Below, piece by piece: positions 28,755 to 39,859 of a stretch of DNA of 64,000 bases (the stretch's first letter is position 1; every line of letters starts with the position of its first letter). Source of the stretch: Pseudomonas putida (lineage in GTDB: Bacteria; Pseudomonadota; Gammaproteobacteria; Pseudomonadales; Pseudomonadaceae); the NCBI RefSeq assembly GCF_009883635.2, contig NZ_CP026115.2:3286001-3350000 (forward strand), read 5' to 3'. The notes beneath the pieces were generated by a model. That model was not told where the DNA came from. It did not search any database and saw only the letters and a list, made by a program, of their open reading frames with translations. The position numbers were made by a program, and so were the translations under genes.

Positions 28755-28859
28755 GGCGGGGTTCCCGGCTTGGTGGGTTTCGGGGCGCACTGTAGGCCTG
28801 AGAGGGTGGCGGGGCCAATTGATTGTGTTTATGGTTGAGGCCTTGGGGGCGCTGTGCAC

Positions 28860-29897
28860 CTATTCCGAAGGAAGCACCAATCGCTGCCCGGCCATCAACA
28901 GCGCCAACCGCGACAACCCGGTCCAAGGCGAGCCCTCGGCCTGCCCCTTGATCTGCGCATCGATACGCTGGGCATCCTGCAGCAACTGCGCCCAACGCTG
29001 AGCCGAGAGACGCTGCAGGGCCTTGCTGACCAGTGGCCGGCGTTTGTCCCACACGGGTGGGCGTGCCTGGCTGAAAGCCTTGTCCAGCGGCACACCTTGG
29101 CTGAACTGTTGCGCGAGCCCGGCCAGCAAGCGCAATTCACGGGCCAGTGCCCAGAGAATCACCGGAGGTTCCACGCCTTCTCCGCGTAGGCCCTCGAGCA
29201 TGCGCAGAGCATGCGCAGCTTCGCCATTGAGAATGGCGTCCACCAGCCCGAAGACATCGAAGCGTGCACTGTCGGCAACCGCCGCCTGCACGGTTTCGAC
29301 GGTGATCTGGTTGCCATCTGCCAGCAGCTTGAGCTTTTCGATTTCCTGGGCGGCGGCCAGCAAGTTGCCTTCGACCCGCGCGGCGATCAGGTCGACGGCA
29401 TCGCGCTGGGCCGACAGCCCGGCCTGGGACAGGCGCTGGTTGATCCACTGAGGTAATTGCTGGGCATCCACCGGCCAGATCTGGATGAACTGGCAGTGGG
29501 CACCTTCGATCAGTGCCTTGCCCCACTTGGTCTTCTGCGCGCTGCCATCGAGCTTGGGCAGGCTGATCAGCAGCAGGGTGTCTTCGGCGGGCCTGGCGCA
29601 ATACTCCATGAGCGCCGCAGCGCCCTTGTCACCGGGCTTGCCCGAAGGCAGGCGCAGTTCCAGCAGGCGCCGTTGGGCGAACAGCGACAGGCTGGCACCC
29701 GCTTGCAGCAGGGTGCCCCAGTCGAAGTTGGCGTCGGCGCTGAACACCTGGCGCTCGTCAAAACCTTGCTGGCGTGCCGCATTGCGGATGGCGTCGGCAG
29801 CTTCCTGGCACAGCAGCGGGTCGTCGCCGCTGACCACGTAGACCGGGGCCAGGCTGCCTTGCAGGTGCTTGTTGAGTTGGGCGGGGGCGAGCTTCAT
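28860..29897 (-). CDS. holA: DNA polymerase III subunit delta
   Basis: Clamp-loader wrench subunit that opens the beta sliding clamp. The 345-residue protein starts MKLAPAQLNKHLQGSLAPVYVVSGDDPLL, the typical delta opening, followed by RQQGFDERQVF, ARPAEDTLLLISLPKLD, VEGNLLAAAQEIEKLKLL near 190-207, and the collar domain with ILWALARELRLLAGL near 250. ATG start. lptE ends 37 bp upstream on the same strand, the lptE-holA order usual in gammaproteobacteria, with leuS before them. Confidence 0.96.
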   Translation of the reverse strand: MKLAPAQLNKHLQGSLAPVYVVSGDDPLLCQEAADAIRNAARQQGFDERQVFSADANFDWGTLLQAGASLSLFAQRRLLELRLPSGKPGDKGAAALMEYCARPAEDTLLLISLPKLDGSAQKTKWGKALIEGAHCQFIQIWPVDAQQLPQWINQRLSQAGLSAQRDAVDLIAARVEGNLLAAAQEIEKLKLLADGNQITVETVQAAVADSARFDVFGLVDAILNGEAAHALRMLEGLRGEGVEPPVILWALARELRLLAGLAQQFSQGVPLDKAFSQARPPVWDKRRPLVSKALQRLSAQRWAQLLQDAQRIDAQIKGQAEGSPWTGLSRLALLMAGQRLVLPSE

Positions 29898-29933
29898 GGG
29901 AGCAGGCGGGGCACCGGAGTGCCCCGCGCGGGC

Positions 29934-30539
29934 TTAGTTGCCCGGGATTTCCAGAGGCGACTGCTGCGGCGTTTCCGCCTGCTGGCGGCGCGCGGCCTCC
30001 AGTGCGTCAGCTTCGGCCTTGGCGCGTGCGTCGGCCTTGCGTTGCAGCTCATCGAGCTGCGAAGGGCTCAGCAGTTGCAGGCGCGCAACCATCGACTGCA
30101 CCAGGTCGCGGCGCATTTCTTCGCGCGCCCGCTGGGCTTCCTGATCGGAGCCGGTGATATTGCCGCCGTCACGCACATACACCTTGCGTACGTCGACCTT
30201 GTCGCTCAGCAGCTCGAGGTTGTTCAGGCCCACGATGCTGTAGTTGAGCGTGGTGGTGAGCTCGTATTCGGCTGTGCTGTTGCCGCCCGCGTAGCTCGCC
30301 GAGCGCGAGTTTTCCTGCTCGTTGGTCAGTACCAGGCGATAAGGTGCGCCGGTGTGCACATTGACGCCGCTGCGCTCAAGTGCCTGGCGCAATTGCACCA
30401 CGGTCTGGCCGTAGGCGTTGCGCGCACTGACGTCCATCTCTTTGACGCTCAGGGCGTTGGTGCCGGTGCCGCGCAGCTGGAAACCGCAGGCACTGAGCAG
30501 GACAGCCAGGCCCATTACCAGCAGATTGCGTTTGATCAT
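29934..30539 (-). CDS. lptE: LPS-assembly lipoprotein LptE
   Basis: Outer-membrane lipoprotein that plugs the LptD barrel and helps deliver lipopolysaccharide to the cell surface. The 201-residue precursor begins MIKRNLLVMGLAVLLSACGFQLRG; Cys18 is the lipidation site and GFQLRG is the family signature. The beta-alpha core runs to about residue 150. A Gln/Ala/Glu-rich, probably disordered tail (about 160-201) is longer than in E. coli. I chose the ATG at 30539, which has GGGAG upstream. It lies between leuS and holA. Confidence 0.95.
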   Translation of the reverse strand: MIKRNLLVMGLAVLLSACGFQLRGTGTNALSVKEMDVSARNAYGQTVVQLRQALERSGVNVHTGAPYRLVLTNEQENSRSASYAGGNSTAEYELTTTLNYSIVGLNNLELLSDKVDVRKVYVRDGGNITGSDQEAQRAREEMRRDLVQSMVARLQLLSPSQLDELQRKADARAKAEADALEAARRQQAETPQQSPLEIPGN

Positions 30540-30600
30540 GTTGTTGCTCCCTTGTGGGCCGATACCGCCCACCCGCACTGGGTGCAGGTGGGCGTTGCCA

Positions 30601-33414
<2,814 letters not shown>

Positions 33415-33436
33415 TTATCTTCAATGAGGTGAACGG

Positions 33437-33751
33437 ATGGGAGAGACGCAGCTACCCGCAAGCAAACCGGAGCTTTACGAACGCCTGATCGACCGTCTTG
33501 GCCTGGCACTGGAAGTCGCCAGGACCTCGGTAAGATTACGCGACGAGATGCCAGCCGAGCTGGAGTTGCGTGGCTTGAGCCATGCAGAGTTCGAAGTGAT
33601 CAAGGCTTACCTGGATTCCCTCCCGGAACGCCGTAATGCCAGCGCCGGTACATTCCCGCAAGCGGAACCGGCAACGGCCAAGATTATCTGGCTCAAGGAC
33701 AAGAAACGCCCCGCCAATCCGGCGAGATCCAGGACGCTGCCACATCGCTAG
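33437..33751 (+). CDS. Conserved hypothetical protein
   Basis: I do not recognise a family. The product is 104 residues, starting MGETQLPASKPELYERLIDRLGLALEV. The first 65 residues are predicted to be helical and acidic. Residues about 80-104 are Lys/Arg/Pro-rich (WLKDKKRPANPARSRTL) and could bind nucleic acid, but that is a guess. AATGAGGTGAA upstream gives a good ribosome binding site at the right distance from the ATG, and codon use matches the neighbours, which supports a real gene. It stands alone between divergent leuS and the YdcF-type gene. Confidence 0.6.
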   Translation: MGETQLPASKPELYERLIDRLGLALEVARTSVRLRDEMPAELELRGLSHAEFEVIKAYLDSLPERRNASAGTFPQAEPATAKIIWLKDKKRPANPARSRTLPHR

Positions 33752-33808
33752 CCGTTCAGGACGCCAGGCGCAGGGTAACGCGCGCCGGTTCTACAAAACA
33801 CTTCCTAT

Positions 33809-33846
33809 GATCGACGCCGGCCCAGACTTGTTGACCGGCGTCGATC
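33809..33846. repeat. 12-bp perfect inverted repeat
   Basis: gatcgacgccgg (33809-33820) and ccggcgtcgatc (33835-33846) pair around a 14-base loop. It sits between the hypothetical gene and the YdcF-type gene, 37 bp before the latter's start. There is no U-run, so an operator, a weak terminator or an mRNA hairpin are all possible. Confidence 0.6.
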
Positions 33847-33882
33847 CTCTATAGGCTGCACACCTTCCATGGAGGTGTGTCG

Positions 33883-34644
33883 ATGCCGATCCGGTTTTTC
33901 ATCAAGCAATGGCTGATGCCGCCTGGCGTCCTGTTTCTGCTGCTGCTCGCGGCCTGGTGGTTGCGCAGGCGGCGGCCGCGGCTGGCGGCGCTGTGTTTTG
34001 CCGTGGGGCTGGGAGGCCTGTGGCTGATGAGCTTGCCGCTGGTGGTGCAGGAGTCCGCGCGCCTGCTGGAGACCGAGCCGCCTCTGTCGACGGGTGATTG
34101 GGCCGGCCTGGCGAGCAGGGCGGACGCCATCGTGGTGCTTGGCGCAGGGCGCGAACGTGGTGACCCGGCCTGGGGGGGTGATGACCAGCCTGCGGCAACG
34201 GCCCTTGAGCGCATGCGTTTTGCTGCTCGGCTGGCGAAAGCCTCGGGACTACCGGTGCTGACCAGCGGTGGCTTGCATTACGGAACGCCGCCTAGCGAGG
34301 CACAGTTGATGGCGGATCGCCTGCGCGAAGATTTCGCCGTCGAGGTGAAATGGAAGGAAGTGGCCAGTCGCACCACCTGGGAGAATGCCCAGCTGAGCGC
34401 CAAGGTGTTGCAGCCGTTGGGTATACGCCGCGTGGTGGTGGTGACCCAGGCGTGGCACATGCAGCGCTCACGCTGGAGTTTCGAGCGGGCCGGGTTCGAG
34501 GTGGTGCCGGCGCCGGTGGGGTTCCTGGGGCGCGATCATGCACGGCCGTTCGGTGGCTTGCTGCCCGAGAGCCGGGCCATGTGGCAGAGCGGGCAGTTGC
34601 TCAATGAAGCGGCGGGGTTGGTGGGGTATCGGTTGTTCTACTGA
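33883..34644 (+). CDS. YdcF/ElyC-family envelope protein (DUF218)
   Basis: A 253-residue protein with two N-terminal membrane segments (about 8-25 and 35-52) and a DUF218 domain: DAIVVLGAGRERGDPAW near 83-100, PVLTSGGLHYGTPPSEAQLMADRL near 125-148, the SRTTWENAQLSAKVLQ segment with the conserved Thr-x-Glu-Asn, and VVVVTQAWHMQRSRWSFERAGFEVVPAP. E. coli ElyC, of this family, is tied to lipid-carrier supply for peptidoglycan synthesis at low temperature. Other members (SanA, YdcF) have unclear roles. I chose the ATG at 33883 because GGAGG lies seven bases upstream; a GTG two codons earlier is less well placed. Confidence 0.82.
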   Translation: MPIRFFIKQWLMPPGVLFLLLLAAWWLRRRRPRLAALCFAVGLGGLWLMSLPLVVQESARLLETEPPLSTGDWAGLASRADAIVVLGAGRERGDPAWGGDDQPAATALERMRFAARLAKASGLPVLTSGGLHYGTPPSEAQLMADRLREDFAVEVKWKEVASRTTWENAQLSAKVLQPLGIRRVVVVTQAWHMQRSRWSFERAGFEVVPAPVGFLGRDHARPFGGLLPESRAMWQSGQLLNEAAGLVGYRLFY

Positions 34645-34657
34645 GCCTTGTTGCACC

Positions 34658-34747
34658 TGCACTGGCCTCTTCGCGGGGCAAGCCCGCTCCTACAACAGAA
34701 TGCGTTCCCGTGTAGGAGCGGGCTTGTCCCGCGAAGAGGCCGGTGCA
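34658..34747. repeat. REP inverted pair
   Basis: Two facing REPs with the cores gcgggg-caagcccgctcctaca and tgtaggagcgggcttg-cccgc. The outer flanks (tgcactggcctcttcg and cgaagaggccggtgca) also pair, so the whole 90-bp element could fold back on itself. It lies between the convergent YdcF-type gene and lnt and may act as their common terminator. Confidence 0.9.
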
Positions 34748-34754
34748 GGAAGAC

Positions 34755-36272
34755 TTAAACAGTCTTGGCAATACGCCCGGCCAGCAACGCCCAACCCAGC
34801 AACAGCACGCAAAGAATCGCCAGCGGCCACGACCGCCACTGCAGGTAAGGCGTCAGCTGCTGCATCGGCACCACTTCGCCATACAGCACCGCCCGCTGGA
34901 ATTGCGGTACTTCTGCGGTGATCCTGCCGAACGGGTCGATCAGTGCGGTCACGCCATTGTTGGTGGCGCGGATCATCCAGCGGCCGGCCTCCAGCGCACG
35001 CATCTGTGCCATCTGCAGGTGCTGCAGCGGGCCGATCGAGGTGCCGAACCAGGTGTCGTTGCTGATGGTCAGCAGCAGGTCGCTGCGTGCTGCCAGGCCT
35101 GCAGCGAACTCGGGGTAGACCACCTCATAGCAGATGAACGGCGCAATCTGGTAGCCCTTGGCCTGCAGCAGTGTCTGGTCCGCAGGGCCGCGGGCAAAGT
35201 CCGACATCGGCAGGTTGAAGAACTCGATCGCGCCGCGAAGCAGGTCCTGCAAGGGCACATATTCGCCAAACGGCACCAGTTTCTGCTTGAGGTAGGTACC
35301 GTCGCCTTCGCCGGTAACCGTTACGCCGTTGTAGAAGCGGCGCTGGTGATGCACCACTTCACGCACCGGCACGCCGGTGATCAGCGCCGAATGCCGGTCG
35401 GCGGCAAAGCGGCCCATCACATCGATATAGCCTTGAGCCTGGTCCTTGAGCACCGGCACGGCGGTTTCCGGCCAGACCAGGAGGTCAACCGGCTTGGAGC
35501 TGAAGCTCATGTCGCGGTAAAGCGCCAGCTGCGCGTCGATGTGCGCCGGGTCCCATTTCAGGTCTTGCTCGACGTTGCCCTGCAGGGCTGCAACCTTGAG
35601 TGGGTCACCGGCTGGCTTGGTCCAGGCGTGGTCCTTGAGGGCCATGCCGATCACCCACGGCGCCAGCAGCAGTACTGCACCGATTGCCAGGAACGACGGG
35701 CGTTCGCGCAAGCGGTGCAGGTTGCACAGCAATGCAGCGCTCAGCGCCAGGACGAAGGAAATCAGCCACACGCCACCCAGCGGCGCAAGGCCCGCCAGCG
35801 GGCCATCGAGCTGGCTGTAACCGGCATACAGCCAAGGGAAGCCGGTAAGGAACCAGCCTCGGAAGGCCTCCTGCAGCAGCCACAGGGCGGCGAAGCACAG
35901 GGCGTCGGCCAGGGGCGCCTCATTACGCCTGAACCAGCGCGCCCACAGCCAGGTGGGGAGGGCGAAGAACCAGGCGAGGGCGGCGAAGAACGCCAGCAGC
36001 AACACGATCGCCAGCAGCGGCGAGGCGCCGCCGTAGGTGTTCATGCTGACGTAGATCCACCAGGTGCCAGCGCCGTAGAGGCCAAAGCCGAACCACCAGC
36101 CGCGCCACATGGCCTGGCGCGGGCTGAGCTCGCGCAGGCCAAGGTAGAGCAGGGCGATGGACAGCAGGGCCAGCGGCCAGATATCGAACGGCGCCAGGGC
36201 CAGGAGGGTCGATGCGCCGGCCGCCAGGGCCAGCAGGTTACCGGGCCAGCCGGGGCGGGTGATCCAACGCAT
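34755..36272 (-). CDS. lnt: Apolipoprotein N-acyltransferase
   Basis: Adds the third fatty acid to the N-terminal cysteine of lipoproteins, finishing maturation on the periplasmic side of the inner membrane. The 505-residue protein has six to seven membrane segments in residues 10-205 and a nitrilase-like domain from about 220 with the triad Glu in VWPETAVPV, Lys in QKLVPFGEYVP and Cys in APFICYEVVYPE. A last membrane helix lies near 480-500. ATG start, 8 bp after corC. The window's lipoproteins (RlpA, LptE and others) would be its substrates. Confidence 0.97.
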   Translation of the reverse strand: MRWITRPGWPGNLLALAAGASTLLALAPFDIWPLALLSIALLYLGLRELSPRQAMWRGWWFGFGLYGAGTWWIYVSMNTYGGASPLLAIVLLLAFFAALAWFFALPTWLWARWFRRNEAPLADALCFAALWLLQEAFRGWFLTGFPWLYAGYSQLDGPLAGLAPLGGVWLISFVLALSAALLCNLHRLRERPSFLAIGAVLLLAPWVIGMALKDHAWTKPAGDPLKVAALQGNVEQDLKWDPAHIDAQLALYRDMSFSSKPVDLLVWPETAVPVLKDQAQGYIDVMGRFAADRHSALITGVPVREVVHHQRRFYNGVTVTGEGDGTYLKQKLVPFGEYVPLQDLLRGAIEFFNLPMSDFARGPADQTLLQAKGYQIAPFICYEVVYPEFAAGLAARSDLLLTISNDTWFGTSIGPLQHLQMAQMRALEAGRWMIRATNNGVTALIDPFGRITAEVPQFQRAVLYGEVVPMQQLTPYLQWRSWPLAILCVLLLGWALLAGRIAKTV

Positions 36273-36280
36273 GTTTGTCC

Positions 36281-37120
36281 TTAGCGGGTGATCGGGGTCA
36301 GGCGCAGCAAGTGTATCCGCCGGCTGTCGGCATTGAGAATACGGAACTTGTAGGCGCCGATCTCGGTGGTCTCGTTGCGCTTGGGCAGGTGACCGAAGGC
36401 GCTCATCACCAGGCCGCCGACGGTGTCGAACTCGTCATCCGAGAACTCGCTGTCGAAAAACTCGTTGAAGTTGTCGATCGGGGTCAGCGCCTTGACCAGG
36501 AAGTCGCCACTGGGCAGCGGCTTGATGTAGCTGTCTTCCTCGACGTCGTGCTCGTCCTCGATGTCACCGACGATCTGCTCCAGCACGTCCTCGATGGTCA
36601 CCAGGCCTGCCACGCCGCCGTATTCGTCGATGACGATGGCCATGTGGTTGTGGTTGGCGCGGAACTCGCGCAGCAGCACGTTCAGGCGCTTGGACTCCGG
36701 CACGAAGGTAGCCGGGCGCAGCAGGTCCTTGATGTTGAAGCTGTCGCCGTTCTCCTTGAGGATCAGCGGCAGCAGGTCCTTGGCCAGCAGGATCCCGAGC
36801 ACATCGTCATGGCTTTCGCCGATCACCGGGTAGCGCGAGTGGGCGGCGTCGATGACGGCCGGGAGGAACTCGCGGGGCGATTGGGTCGCCTTGATGCTGA
36901 TCATCTGCGAACGCGGAACCATGATGTCGCGAACCTGCAGGTCGGCGACCTGGATGGCTCCTTCGACGATGGTCAGCGCTTCGCTGTCGAGCAGCTTGTT
37001 CTGATGGGCTTCGCGCAGCAGCTCGAGTAGCTCCTGGCGGTTTTTCGGCTCATGGGCAAAAGCCTGGGTCAGTTTACCCAGCCAGGACTTTTGCCCGTTG
37101 CTCGATCGATCTTCGCTCAT
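36281..37120 (-). CDS. corC: CorC/YbeX-type CBS-domain protein
   Basis: A 279-residue cytoplasmic protein with two CBS domains (about 65-190, beginning VADLQVRDIMVPRSQMISI and containing YPVIGESHDDVLGILLAKDLL and HMAIVIDEYGGVAGLVTIEDVLEQIVGDIEDEHD) and a C-terminal CorC/HlyC transporter-associated domain (about 205-275). It has been linked to magnesium/cobalt efflux and, with YbeY/YbeZ, to ribosome metabolism. I chose the ATG at 37120, which gives the family start MSEDRSSNG. A frame open to 37246 lacks family residues. It lies between ybeY and lnt in the conserved phoH-ybeY-corC-lnt order. Confidence 0.95.
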   Translation of the reverse strand: MSEDRSSNGQKSWLGKLTQAFAHEPKNRQELLELLREAHQNKLLDSEALTIVEGAIQVADLQVRDIMVPRSQMISIKATQSPREFLPAVIDAAHSRYPVIGESHDDVLGILLAKDLLPLILKENGDSFNIKDLLRPATFVPESKRLNVLLREFRANHNHMAIVIDEYGGVAGLVTIEDVLEQIVGDIEDEHDVEEDSYIKPLPSGDFLVKALTPIDNFNEFFDSEFSDDEFDTVGGLVMSAFGHLPKRNETTEIGAYKFRILNADSRRIHLLRLTPITR

Positions 37121-37145
37121 GGCGGTTCTCGTGATCCTTGGTGTA

Positions 37146-37619
37146 TCAGTGTGTGAGAAGTTCGTTTTCATCGTCGGCGTACGGGTCGGGGTGACCCAGT
37201 TCTGCCAGCAATTCCCGTTCCAGCGCTTCCATTTCCTCGGCCTCATCGTCTTCGATGTGATCGTAGCCGAGCAAGTGCAGGCAACCGTGGATGACCAGGT
37301 GGGCCCAGTGCGCTTCCAGTGACTTGCCCTGTTCAGCCGCCTCGCGCTCGACCACCGGCACGCAGATCACCAGGTCGCCCAGCAGCGGGATATCGAGCAG
37401 GTCATCGGGCACGTCGGCCGGGAAGGACAGCACATTGGTCGCGTAGTCCTTGTGCCGGTAGGTGTGGTTGAGTTCGCGGCCCTCGGCTTCGTCGACCAGA
37501 CGAATGGTCATTTCCGAGTCAGCGCTACGCTGGCGCAGGGCCAGTTCGCACCAACGGCGGAAAGCGGCGTCATCCGGGGCGGCAGCATCCGTGGCCCGTT
37601 GCAGGTCAAGTTCAAGCAT
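37146..37619 (-). CDS. ybeY: Endoribonuclease YbeY (16S rRNA maturation)
   Basis: Zinc-dependent RNase for 16S rRNA 3'-end maturation and ribosome quality control. The 157-residue protein carries the metal-binding motif [11 protein letters not shown] near residues 115-125, preceded by the conserved [19 protein letters not shown] near 55-75. The ATG at 37619 lies inside the phoH 3' end, an 8-base overlap, so translation is probably coupled. The next gene, corC, starts 25 bp after the stop. Confidence 0.97.
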   Translation of the reverse strand: MLELDLQRATDAAAPDDAAFRRWCELALRQRSADSEMTIRLVDEAEGRELNHTYRHKDYATNVLSFPADVPDDLLDIPLLGDLVICVPVVEREAAEQGKSLEAHWAHLVIHGCLHLLGYDHIEDDEAEEMEALERELLAELGHPDPYADDENELLTH

Positions 37620-38610
37620 CTTTGCCGGGTGCCTCGGGCTTGGCCTGGCGGGCATCGAAGCGGTCATAAGCCTCGACGATACGCTGCACCAGTGGGTGAC
37701 GAACCACATCTTTGGGTTGGAAATGGGTGAAGCTGATCCCCGGTACGTCCCTGAGTACCTCGATGACATGGGCCAGGCCCGACTTGGTGCCACGGGGCAG
37801 GTCGACCTGGGTGATGTCACCGGTGATCACCGCGGTCGAGCCGAAGCCGATACGGGTGAGGAACATCTTCATCTGCTCGAGCGTGGTGTTCTGGCTCTCG
37901 TCGAGGATGATGAAACTGTTGTTCAGGGTGCGTCCGCGCATGTAGGCCAGCGGGGCGATCTCGATCACCTGGCGCTCGATCAGCTTGGCCACGTGCTCGA
38001 AGCCGAGCATTTCGTACAGCGCGTCGTACAGCGGGCGCAGGTACGGGTCGATCTTCTGGGCCAGGTCGCCAGGCAGGAAGCCGAGCTTTTCGCCCGCCTC
38101 GACCGCCGGGCGCACCAGCAGGATGCGGCGCACCTGCTCGCGCTCCAGGGCGTCAACGGCGCAGGCCACGGCAAGGTAGGTCTTGCCGGTACCGGCCGGG
38201 CCGATGCCGAAGTTGATGTCGTTGCCGAGGATTTCCTTTACGTAGCGCTGCTGGTTGACGCCGCGCGGGCGGATATTGCCCTTGCGTGTGCGCAGCGAGA
38301 CGCTGACCTCGTTGACCGCCGGGTTGTCGATGTTCTCCACCGTCGACTCCTGCAGGTACAGGTGCACGGTTTCTGGCGACAGGTCTGTGGCCTTGGCCTC
38401 GCGGTAGAGGCGGCGCAGCAGTTGCTCGGCAGCGGAAGTGGTCTTGGGTTCGCCGATCAGCTCGAATTGATTGCCGCGGTTGCGGATCTCAATGGCCAGG
38501 CGTTGTTCGATCAGGCGCAGGTGCTCGTCGAACTGGCCGCACAAGTTGGCGAAACGGTGGGCCTCGAAAGGTTCGAGGATGAAGCGATGGGGTTGTATGG
38601 GTGCGTTCAA
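37612..38610 (-). CDS. ybeZ: PhoH-like ATPase (YbeZ)
   Basis: A 332-residue cytoplasmic P-loop ATPase thought to work with YbeY in RNA processing. It has an N-terminal KH-like part (about 1-105) and the PhoH domain with Walker [12 protein letters not shown] near 137-147, [16 protein letters not shown] near 167, Walker [11 protein letters not shown] near 232, and [17 protein letters not shown]. The start appears to be TTG (38608-38610): no ATG lies in frame near the family start [14 protein letters not shown], and the ribosome binding site is weak. miaB, often just upstream of phoH, is not present; DUF1820 follows divergently. Confidence 0.93.
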   Translation of the reverse strand: MNAPIQPHRFILEPFEAHRFANLCGQFDEHLRLIEQRLAIEIRNRGNQFELIGEPKTTSAAEQLLRRLYREAKATDLSPETVHLYLQESTVENIDNPAVNEVSVSLRTRKGNIRPRGVNQQRYVKEILGNDINFGIGPAGTGKTYLAVACAVDALEREQVRRILLVRPAVEAGEKLGFLPGDLAQKIDPYLRPLYDALYEMLGFEHVAKLIERQVIEIAPLAYMRGRTLNNSFIILDESQNTTLEQMKMFLTRIGFGSTAVITGDITQVDLPRGTKSGLAHVIEVLRDVPGISFTHFQPKDVVRHPLVQRIVEAYDRFDARQAKPEAPGKDA

Positions 38611-38784
38611 GGTCGTTTTTAGCCGCTCGACGGCAATGAATGTGAACTCAAGAATAACCCTTGAAGGGCAGTGGCGAAAGCACTGAAACGATCAAGGGTG
38701 GGTACAGGCCTTGTGCCTGCGCGGGCCAGAGCCTGCTCTGCTATGATGCGCGCCTTTTCTTACGCATGTGTTATCCCGCCGAAC

Positions 38785-39111
38785 ATGAGCAAACGCGAAC
38801 CCGCCATCTATAAAGTGATCTTCCTCAACCAGGGGCAGGTCTTCGAGATGTATGCCAAGCAGATCTACCAGAGCGACCTGTGGGGTTTTCTGGAAATCGA
38901 AGAGTTCGTTTTTGGCGAGCGCACCCAGGTGGTGGTCGACCCGAGCGAAGAGAAGCTGAAGAATCAGTTCGAAGGGGTGATCCGCAGTTTCGTGCCGATG
39001 CACTCGATCGTGCGCATCGATGAGGTGGAGCGCCTGGGCACGGCCAAGATCAGCGAGGCCAGGGCCAGCGGCAACGTGATGCCATTCCCCATGCCGATGC
39101 CGGAGAAGTAA
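38785..39111 (+). CDS. DUF1820 family protein
   Basis: A 108-residue cytoplasmic protein of the DUF1820 family, starting MSKREPAIYKVIFLNQGQVFEMYAKQIYQSDLWGFLEIEEFVFGE, the conserved family core. It has a short central VDPSEEKLKNQFEGVIRSFVPMHSIVRIDEV segment and a Met/Pro-rich end. No function is known. The ATG at 38785 gives the family length; the frame is open back to 38671 but without family residues. It is divergent from ybeZ and convergent with the Sel1-type gene, which ends 3 bp beyond. Confidence 0.85.
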   Translation: MSKREPAIYKVIFLNQGQVFEMYAKQIYQSDLWGFLEIEEFVFGERTQVVVDPSEEKLKNQFEGVIRSFVPMHSIVRIDEVERLGTAKISEARASGNVMPFPMPMPEK

Positions 39112-39114
39112 GGG

Positions 39115-39660
39115 TCAGGGGAGTGGCGAGAACGGCGTGCGCCCTTCGGCGTTCTGCAGTTCCAGCAGGTATTTGCGGAAGATCTGGCCGAGCACCTGGG
39201 TGGCGTGCTCCAGTTCGTCGCGCGGCATTTGCTCGGTCACTTCGTCGGCCATGTCCAGCGCATCTTCGGCGCCGTTTACCGCGGCCATCTTCAGCAGGAT
39301 ATAGGCCTGCACGTTGTTGGCTTTGACCCCTTCGCCATGGAAGAACATGGCACCAAGGCGGTATTGGGCTTCGGCGTGGCCTTGCAGCGAGGCCTTTTCG
39401 AACCAGTCCAGGGCCTTTTTCAGGTTTTTCGGCGTTAGCGTGTAGTAGTACTCGCCCAGCTCGAACTGTGCCTGTGCGTCCCCGGTCACGGCTGTTTCCT
39501 CGCAGGCTTTCAGCGCGTTCTGCAGGTCTTCTGGCTGAACATTGAGCGTGCAGCGCCCCGTTGCCGGAATCAGCAACGAGTTACCGCCCTCCGCCATAGC
39601 CAGCAGGGGCTGAAGAAGCAACAGGCAGCCCAAGGTCAGGGCGCGGCCGGTGCGGTTCAT
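39115..39660 (-). CDS. Exported Sel1/TPR-repeat protein
   Basis: A 181-residue precursor with a signal peptide (LTLGCLLLLQPLLAMA, cleavage near residue 24) and two Sel1-like repeats (about 65-140: DAQAQFELGEYYYTLTPKNLKKALDWFEKASLQGHAEAQYRLGAMFFHGEGV). Such repeats mediate protein-protein contacts in the periplasm. No specific partner is indicated. I chose the ATG at 39660 because it opens the signal peptide; the frame runs further upstream without support. No operon partner is evident. Confidence 0.8.
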   Translation of the reverse strand: MNRTGRALTLGCLLLLQPLLAMAEGGNSLLIPATGRCTLNVQPEDLQNALKACEETAVTGDAQAQFELGEYYYTLTPKNLKKALDWFEKASLQGHAEAQYRLGAMFFHGEGVKANNVQAYILLKMAAVNGAEDALDMADEVTEQMPRDELEHATQVLGQIFRKYLLELQNAEGRTPFSPLP

Positions 39661-39801
39661 GGGGATCGACTTACCTCTGCAAAGCTGCGGCCAATGTCTC
39701 TGGTGGCACATTATGGGATAAGCAGCGCCAACCTTACAAAGTTTTACGCGAATTTCTGTCCGGGCGGGGAAGATAACTGATTGTGCAGAAGGATTTATTG
39801 C

Positions 39802-39852
39802 CTGTACCGGCCTCTTCGCGGGCAAGCCCGCTCCCACAGAGGCCGGTGCAGG
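39802..39852. repeat. Single REP element
   Basis: One REP (cctcttcgcgggcaagcccgctcccaca) whose flanks ctgtaccggcct and aggccggtgcag are themselves inverted repeats. It lies 8 bp from the hemL stop and is positioned as a hairpin just beyond hemL. Confidence 0.85.
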
Positions 39853-39859
39853 CGACCAA

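Noticed and set aside
34743..36284. A 513-codon plus-strand frame opposite lnt
   Set aside because: Gln/Ala/Arg-rich shadow of a gene with clear nitrilase and membrane motifs.
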